A DNA stretch of 64,000 bases, taken from positions 18,747,357 through 18,811,356 of the forward strand of contig NC_085140.1 in NCBI RefSeq assembly GCF_024139115.2, given 5' to 3'. The notes under the pieces are model-generated. The model had not been told where the DNA came from. It searched no databases and worked only from the letters and a program-made list of their open reading frames with translations. Position numbers and translations under genes: made by a program. Each line of letters opens with the position of its first letter. Within the stretch, counting starts at the first letter, position 1. This document shows positions 57,738 through 64,000 of this stretch, one piece after another. The stretch is from Armigeres subalbatus (Eukaryota; Arthropoda; Insecta; Diptera; Culicidae).

Positions 57738-59240
57738 GGAGCGGGTTATTTGGCATAATGCTGTTTTGCATAATGTCATTTAGTCAGTCAACCCAGTAAC
57801 ACATGACATTGATCACTTCATACCAATAGATTAACGTGATCTCATTGTGATATTTTAGTGCAAAATATTGATATTGTCATCTGATATTTTACCTCTTACT
57901 AGTCGACCCGGCAGCGTTGTCCTGCATAGTAGGCAAAAATGCGCGTTTTGAACTGCCCATGCGAAATTTCCATACGATTCTAAATTTAAGTTTTTCACGA
58001 TTTACCTAACCTTAGTCGCGATTTTTGCATTAGGAAAAATCATATAAGCCCGTCGGAAATGATAACGAACATATTTGCTGAAGGAATGGAAAAAATCCAT
58101 CCAGCAGTTTCTGAGTTATGCGGATACGAACACAGGCCATTTCATTTTTATATATACAGATTTCGGGTCTGGGTCATTTGGCATAACACCATTTGGCATA
58201 AGCTCATTTGGCATAAAGTCCATTTGGCATAACATTTTACATAATTTTGAACTACTGCACAAGAGTGGGTCATTTGGCGTAACGGACATCTGGCATAGTT
58301 TGTAACTGTGAAAGAGAAAAAGTTATTTGATATATTTTTTCACATTGATAAAGTAGGTCTAATTTTTTTTTTCGGAAAGACAGACAAACAAAAATTGTCT
58401 ACTCTCGATAACAGCAATGGAATTTTACCTCTTATGCAAGGCTAGTTCATAACAGAATATGGTATCAACCCACCAATAATAATTAGAATTTTTTAATTTT
58501 ACTTTTTTTGTGGAATGGTGAATTCTGGTAAACTCATTTCTCACATCTTTTTTATCATTTCCATTATTAATATATTATGGCCATTTGGTATGAAGGTTAT
58601 TTCATGGTACATAAGGCATAACTTCGAACTGCGACAAAAAGGAGCTTAATTTTGGATAACGGGCTTTCGACATGATTTGGTAATGAAGGGATCTTCATAA
58701 AAGGGATTATTTAGCATAATAGATAACTGATGGAAAGATGGATACTGTTTATCAAAAACATACCTTCATATTTTCCTAATACCAAACAAACTGTTTACAA
58801 ATATCATATTTCTTTGCCACATTCCGATGATTTAATTCTTCCCTTGTACCAAGCAAATGCTTGCTTTCTGCGAAAGGATTATAGAACTTTAACTCATATT
58901 GGACAAATGTTTTCTTTCATTGAAGGAATTATGTCTACAAGTGAGTTATTCCGGACAAACTGGACAAACTTCCAAAGAAGAGATCACATTCATCATTGTC
59001 GTATCCTAGGCAAATGCCTACTTTTAAAGAAGGAATCACATGCACCATTTCCTTAATCTGGGCCTACTTAAGTATACAAAATTAGCTCAATACATCAAAT
59101 CTGAAATAGATTATTTCAAGTCATAAATGGACGTGATTGATATAAGTAGGGGCCGGTCATTTGGCATAAGGCCATTCGGCATAAAGGCCATTTGGCATAA
59201 TTTAAAATAGGGTCAAAAGTGAGGGTTATTTGGCATAACG
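57738..59240. repeat. Array of CATTTGGCATAA units (fold-back-like)
   Basis: Units of CATTTGGCATAA recur at about 57748, 58173-58225, 58268, 59156-59200 and 59227. Unrelated sequence lies between, including 57898-58158. The unit is strikingly like the CATTTGGCCGAA unit of 50885-57225, differing at the last bases. A 108-codon frame at 58730-59056 is not recognised. Confidence 0.6.
57898..58158 (+). mobile_element. Short retroposon-like unit
   Basis: Starts CTAGTCGACCCGGCAGCGTT and ends CATTTCATTTTTATATATAC. I recall this start and TATATA-type end from a repeat common in insects, probably a SINE or LINE 3' end. No duplication was identified. Confidence 0.4.
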
Positions 59241-60169
59241 GACATATGTTATAATATTGTTCGTACTGAAAAAAAACAGGATAGTGCATATAACATCGGT
59301 CAATAATAATATTGAAAAGACATAATCCTTTCGTGGAAAGCCAGGTACAAAGCGATGATAATTGTTATCTTTCATTTGGATTCGTCCTGTAAAAACTCAA
59401 AGGTGCAACCCAATCGGGTTGTACGCAAAGCTGAACTACGTAGCTGTATTTAATCTACAAAACTGCGTAAATCCCAAAATATATCTCAATGAACCACGGA
59501 AATCCCGAAATACAAGTGAAAAAAATCGCACAAAAAGTGTAAAAAAAACCCGCGTAAGAAACGCCTCCAGTGTACATCGTGCATGAAGCGTTGACTCTTG
59601 CTTGATCGAATAGTCCAAGAAAACTGAAAATCCATCGAGGAACGGCTGAGATATTAACGATCAAAGTCTATCATATTTTCGTAACGTTTTTCGATTTTTT
59701 GCAATCGTAAAGTGTACCCCAATATAGAGAAGACAGACGTAGTTCTACGTCAAAAGCAATAATTTATGTGTTTCCAATTGACCAAAATAAAGTAAGGCCG
59801 TTACAAATATTTAATTCAAATTATGTCCTACAGGTCCCCGAAAGGTAAAGGGGGGGGGGATAATAAAAAATAAATATTAAAATGAAAAAAAAAACAATAA
59901 AACTCCTCGAAAATCCTCAAAATCATCAAAATTTTTTGTTGTTGCCCCCTCAAAATATAATTTTTGGGCAAAAAAATCCGAGGGGGGAGACATAATTGTT
60001 TTTAAATATTTGTATCGGCCTAACGATAAATGAATTTCCTTTTTAAGAGGTAGGAGTTTGCCAGGAATAAAGTAGTGGGGAATATGATTCTTGCGTAAAA
60101 GGTTGGCGTTTGTTCGGATTATGCCGATAGTTGATATGATCCCTTCTTTAAGAGTAGGTGTTGGCGGAC
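59241..60169. other. Non-coding with an inverted-repeat partner
   Basis: 59936-60019 (GCCCCCTCAAAATATAATTT and onwards) is the reverse complement of 55506-55588. The rest holds poly-A and a G-run (59849-59857). Confidence 0.4.
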
Positions 60170-60255
60170 AAGACGTAGTGGAATTAAATGGAAAGTACTT
60201 AGCTCGTCTTAGACAGTTGAAGACATTCCACTAAAAGAGCCTTAATATAATTTTT
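60170..60255. repeat. End fragment of the hammerhead-bearing repeat family
   Basis: AAAGTACTTAGCTCGTCTTAG and GAAGACATTCCACTAAAAGAG match the outer words of the family (complement of TTTTAGTGGAATGTCTTC). The ribozyme-like part is absent. Confidence 0.55.
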
Positions 60256-60589
60256 CTCAAGAAGCTAATGTAAAATACTCTATGTAATGCTTTAATATCA
60301 CATCAATTCTGATCTAAATTGTATAGATTTGATGAAAAGATTTTCTATAAAAAAAAATTGGGGAACTTCCATCAAATAAATCAAGGTGAAAGCAGTTATC
60401 AAATGTATAAATAATTAAAAATTAGTTCTTAGGCTTGAGGAAATTGTTCAAAACCTTAGAAAATATTACCAATTCAATGCAATTAAAAACTCCCATAAAA
60501 AATCATAGAAAGCAGGGAAATTTCCTAAAAATACATTAGACAGTTAACTTCATAGAATGCTAACCACTGGTTCGCCGTCTATTTTCCAG
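60256..60589. other. Upstream sequence of the EF-hand gene, probably intronic
   Basis: A+T-rich, ending in a pyrimidine tract and AG (TATTTTCCAG, 60580-60589) directly before the ATG. This looks like a splice acceptor, so an upstream non-coding exon is likely. Confidence 0.5.
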
Positions 60590-61616
<1,027 letters not shown>

Positions 61617-62258
61617 GATGGCTCCCGGAAGTGGTATCACAAGTCGTTACAAAATGCAACAATATTAAATATTACTATTTATTAATTTAATTATGTTTGT
61701 TAAGTTACGTAGAATGTGCAGCATATTACCAAAAAGTTTCAAAAAAAATATTTAAAATGGACGTGGGACAAATCCGAGCTCCATTTTCTGCTAATTTTGC
61801 ATACTGCCTTCTCATATTTGAACAAGTAGTGTTTCAAAAATAATAACTAATCGTTCACTAGGATTACTATTGAAAACAAAAGATTTTTAAAATGTGACAA
61901 TTGAACCACGCGAGATCTGTGACAATGCAAGAATTAAAAAAATGTTCTCAAAAATATAGAAGCGGGCTGAGTCTATTTGAAAGAAATAAAACCAAATTAT
62001 TACGTATATAATAGATATACTGTCTTTCTCGCATTCAGCCAACAAAGCGATCTTTATAGTTATAAGCACCAAACATTTCCGAATAAGAGGTCTAAACATG
62101 TCGTATGGCAGTTAAAATTTGATTCGAAAAACTAAAAAGGGGAATGTATTTTCTTCGACGGGGTTTGAATCCACAAACCTCAACCTCAGTTCGAATCCCA
62201 TCGACGGAAAGTAGCTACCTTCAATATTGCGACATTTACTCCTATTTAGACTTACCCT
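61617..62258. other. 3' UTR and downstream non-coding
   Basis: A possible poly(A) signal ATTAAA lies at 61664-61669, about 50 bp after the stop. A TGTCTTTCTCGCATTCAGCC word at 62020-62040 recalls the TGCCTTTCTCG MITE end. No other gene. Confidence 0.4.
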
Positions 62259-62270
62259 GAATAAATGATT

Positions 62271-62561
62271 CTTCTTCTTCTTATTGGCATTACATCCCCA
62301 CACTGGGACAGAGCCGCCTCGCAGCTTAGTGTTCATAGAGCACTTCCACAGTTATTAACTGCGAGGTTTCTAAGCCAAGTTACCATTTTTGCATTTGTAT
62401 ATCATGAGGCTAACACGATGATACTTTTATGCCCAGGGAAGCCGAGACAATTTCCAACCCGAAAATTGCCTAGACCGGCACCGGGAATCGAACCCAGCCA
62501 CCCTCAGCATGGTCTTGCTTTGTAGCCGCTCGTCTTACCGCACGGCTAAGGAGGGCCCCTC
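62271..62561 (-). mobile_element. tRNA-related SINE, Feilai type, copy 2
   Basis: The same structure and orientation as 33903-34218: the head reads AGGGGCCCTCCTTAGCCGTG, a B box GGTTCGATTCCCGG follows, and there is a short GAA tail. GAATAAATGATT is duplicated exactly at 62259-62270 and 62562-62573. The shorter tail is the main difference between the two copies. Confidence 0.9.
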
Positions 62562-62573
62562 GAATAAATGATT

Positions 62574-63056
62574 ATCACAGTCGAATCTCGAACACGATTT
62601 CGCAGTGCGTCAAGGTTACTGCACAGTATGGTTATCTAATTTTTCCATACAATATTTACTTTGAAATACTTTATTTTGATTGACCTTGCATCTGACAGTC
62701 AGCAAATTCGATAGTCAACAATAAAAATAGTTTGTTTTCATCATCGCCTCAAATCGTTTGACAGTGCGTATTCCAAAACGGGCTGAGAAGTATTATCACA
62801 GTAAGCTAAACAATTGTGAAAAGAGCAATACATTTTTTGAATCAACTCTCCACATACCTACTGTACATAGGCACATCCAGTTTTTAAACAGGCGTTAATA
62901 TATCCCAAAAGAGGTCTAAACAAGTCATGTGGCGGATCAAATTCTGCTCAATGAAGCTTCATGGCTACTCCGGATCATTCCGATCATATTGGCCACGATC
63001 CGGATCTCCTGTCCAGTATTTTGCTTGGGAATGGCATCCAAGAGAGTTTCTTTTTG
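62574..63056. other. Non-coding
   Basis: AAGAGGTCTAAACA is shared between 62085-62100 and 62910-62925, the only structure noticed. Confidence 0.3.
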
Positions 63057-63064
63057 ATATGCAT

Positions 63065-63831
63065 TAGGGTGGTTCAAAAAATCGATTTTGCTCCACAGTG
63101 CTTATCTGATTCTTTATCATGTTCTGAGTGTCCTCTGAAAATTTGAGCTCATTTGGATTTAAACTGATTTAGCACAAGCCGTTTCAAGTTTGCATGCAAA
63201 TTAGTATGGGGAAATTTATTTTTTCATTGTACTGTTAATGACGCTTCCCCATTAGGGGCAGGTTAAAAGAAAACCTACATAGCTGAAAGGAATACTCAAC
63301 AGCTTTCACCCAGTGAAAACCGCGTCTTAATTAATCTTTCCAATAATTAGTAATCGAATTTAATTTATACCGTGGTTTTCTGGAGATAATTGCATAACTC
63401 CTCAACAGGCAACATTGCTGCTCGTGGCGCGAAAGATAGCACACACAAATTCAGGCTACTATGTTGCACTGCACATTTCAGTGATGCCCTCAAAGCAGTT
63501 TAACGATCATGACTAAAGATTCGCATCCTGTCTTAAAATCGATTACTAATTATTGGGGCAATTAATTAACATGCGGTTTCCGTTGGGTGAAAGCTGTTGA
63601 GTATTCCTTTTAGCTATGTAGGTTTTCTTTTAACCTGCGCTCAATGGGGAAGCGTCATTAACAGTATAATGAAAAAATAAATTTCCCAATGCTAATTTGC
63701 ATGCAAACTTGAAACGGCTTGTGCTAAATCAGTTTTAATCCAAATGTGCTCAAATTTTCAGGGGACACTCAGAACATGATAAAGAATCAGATAAGCACTG
63801 TGGAGCAAAATCGATTTTTTGAACCACCCTA
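63065..63831. mobile_element. hAT-type MITE with very long inverted ends, 8-bp TSD
   Basis: Ends TAGGGTGGTTCAAAAAATCG and its complement. The inverted similarity extends about 270 bp inwards on each side. ATATGCAT is duplicated exactly at 63057-63064 and 63832-63839. The whole 767 bp can fold on itself and encodes no protein. Confidence 0.88.
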
Positions 63832-63839
63832 ATATGCAT

Positions 63840-64000
63840 GATATAAAAAATATTTACACATTTTAATCAATGTAGGCTTTGAATTCATGAAGAGTATTGG
63901 CACTTATCAGCTCTGCGTTAAACAGTAGATGCATAAGTATTAGATCGCTAATGTCGTTCCTGTTCACGTGACTAGCATCTAGGTCACTTTGATCTGGCAG
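63840..64000. other. Non-coding window end
   Basis: No feature supported. TAAGTATTAGATCGCTAATG resembles sequence near 46190 and may be a dispersed repeat. Confidence 0.3.

Noticed and set aside
58730..59056. 108-codon frame between fold-back units
   Set aside because: No motif or gene context; short-unit repeats on both sides.
60557..60589. Earlier ATG at 60557 as the start of the EF-hand protein
   Set aside because: In frame, but the intervening TATTTTCCAG looks like a splice acceptor and the extra residues are not part of the recalled family N terminus.

Overview
The window is repeat-dominated eukaryotic nuclear DNA with a single convincing host gene. The organism is most likely a culicine mosquito, closest in character to Aedes. 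This is inferred from A+T-rich sequence, a 62-bp intron, two tRNA-related SINEs with GAA triplet tails (Feilai type), and non-LTR retrotransposons of the RTE (JAM1-type), LOA (Lian-type) and Jockey (Juan-type) clades. There are also many short fold-back MITEs and hAT-type non-autonomous elements. No database search was possible, so family names rest on recognised motifs.

Layout. 0-14.4 kb holds hairpins, a GC-rich retroelement tail (4.1-4.85 kb), a broken Jockey-clade RT (5.6-7.7 kb), a broken RTE-clade ORF (8.2-9.5 kb) and a run of MITEs. 14.5-18.6 kb is an RTE copy split by a 2.2-kb segment carrying a degenerate transposase-like gene. 18.9-24.3 kb contains two hAT-type elements with perfect 8-bp target duplications; the second carries a ribosomal protein S23 retropseudogene, which itself contains a MITE, plus a nested 377-bp hAT MITE. 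24.3-32.5 kb is non-coding with long degenerate arrays. 32.5-45.1 kb mixes a repeat family with a hammerhead-like RNA motif, a SINE, a LOA element (35.05-38.29 kb), a 1.75-kb TA-flanked element and a Juan-like ORF1. 45.5-46 kb is a SINE with a hexamer tail. 46-50.9 kb has the fewest repeats. 50.9-57.2 kb is a fold-back element interrupted by a nearly complete RTE element and a 2.2-kb hAT element, each with an exact target duplication. 57.7-59.2 kb is a second fold-back-like array.

The host gene is at 60590-61616 on the + strand. It is a three-exon calcyphosin-like EF-hand Ca2+-binding protein of 215 residues with a MITE in intron 2. The gene body is intact, and a splice acceptor just before its ATG suggests that one or more 5' non-coding exons lie further upstream, among the repeats. 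The window closes with a second Feilai-type SINE and a 767-bp hAT-type element with very long terminal inverted repeats.

The other coding sequences are selfish-element genes, all broken by stops, frameshifts or truncation. The points most worth a second look are the S23 pseudogene inside a hAT element, the hammerhead-like repeat motif, and the array-filled interiors of the hAT elements.
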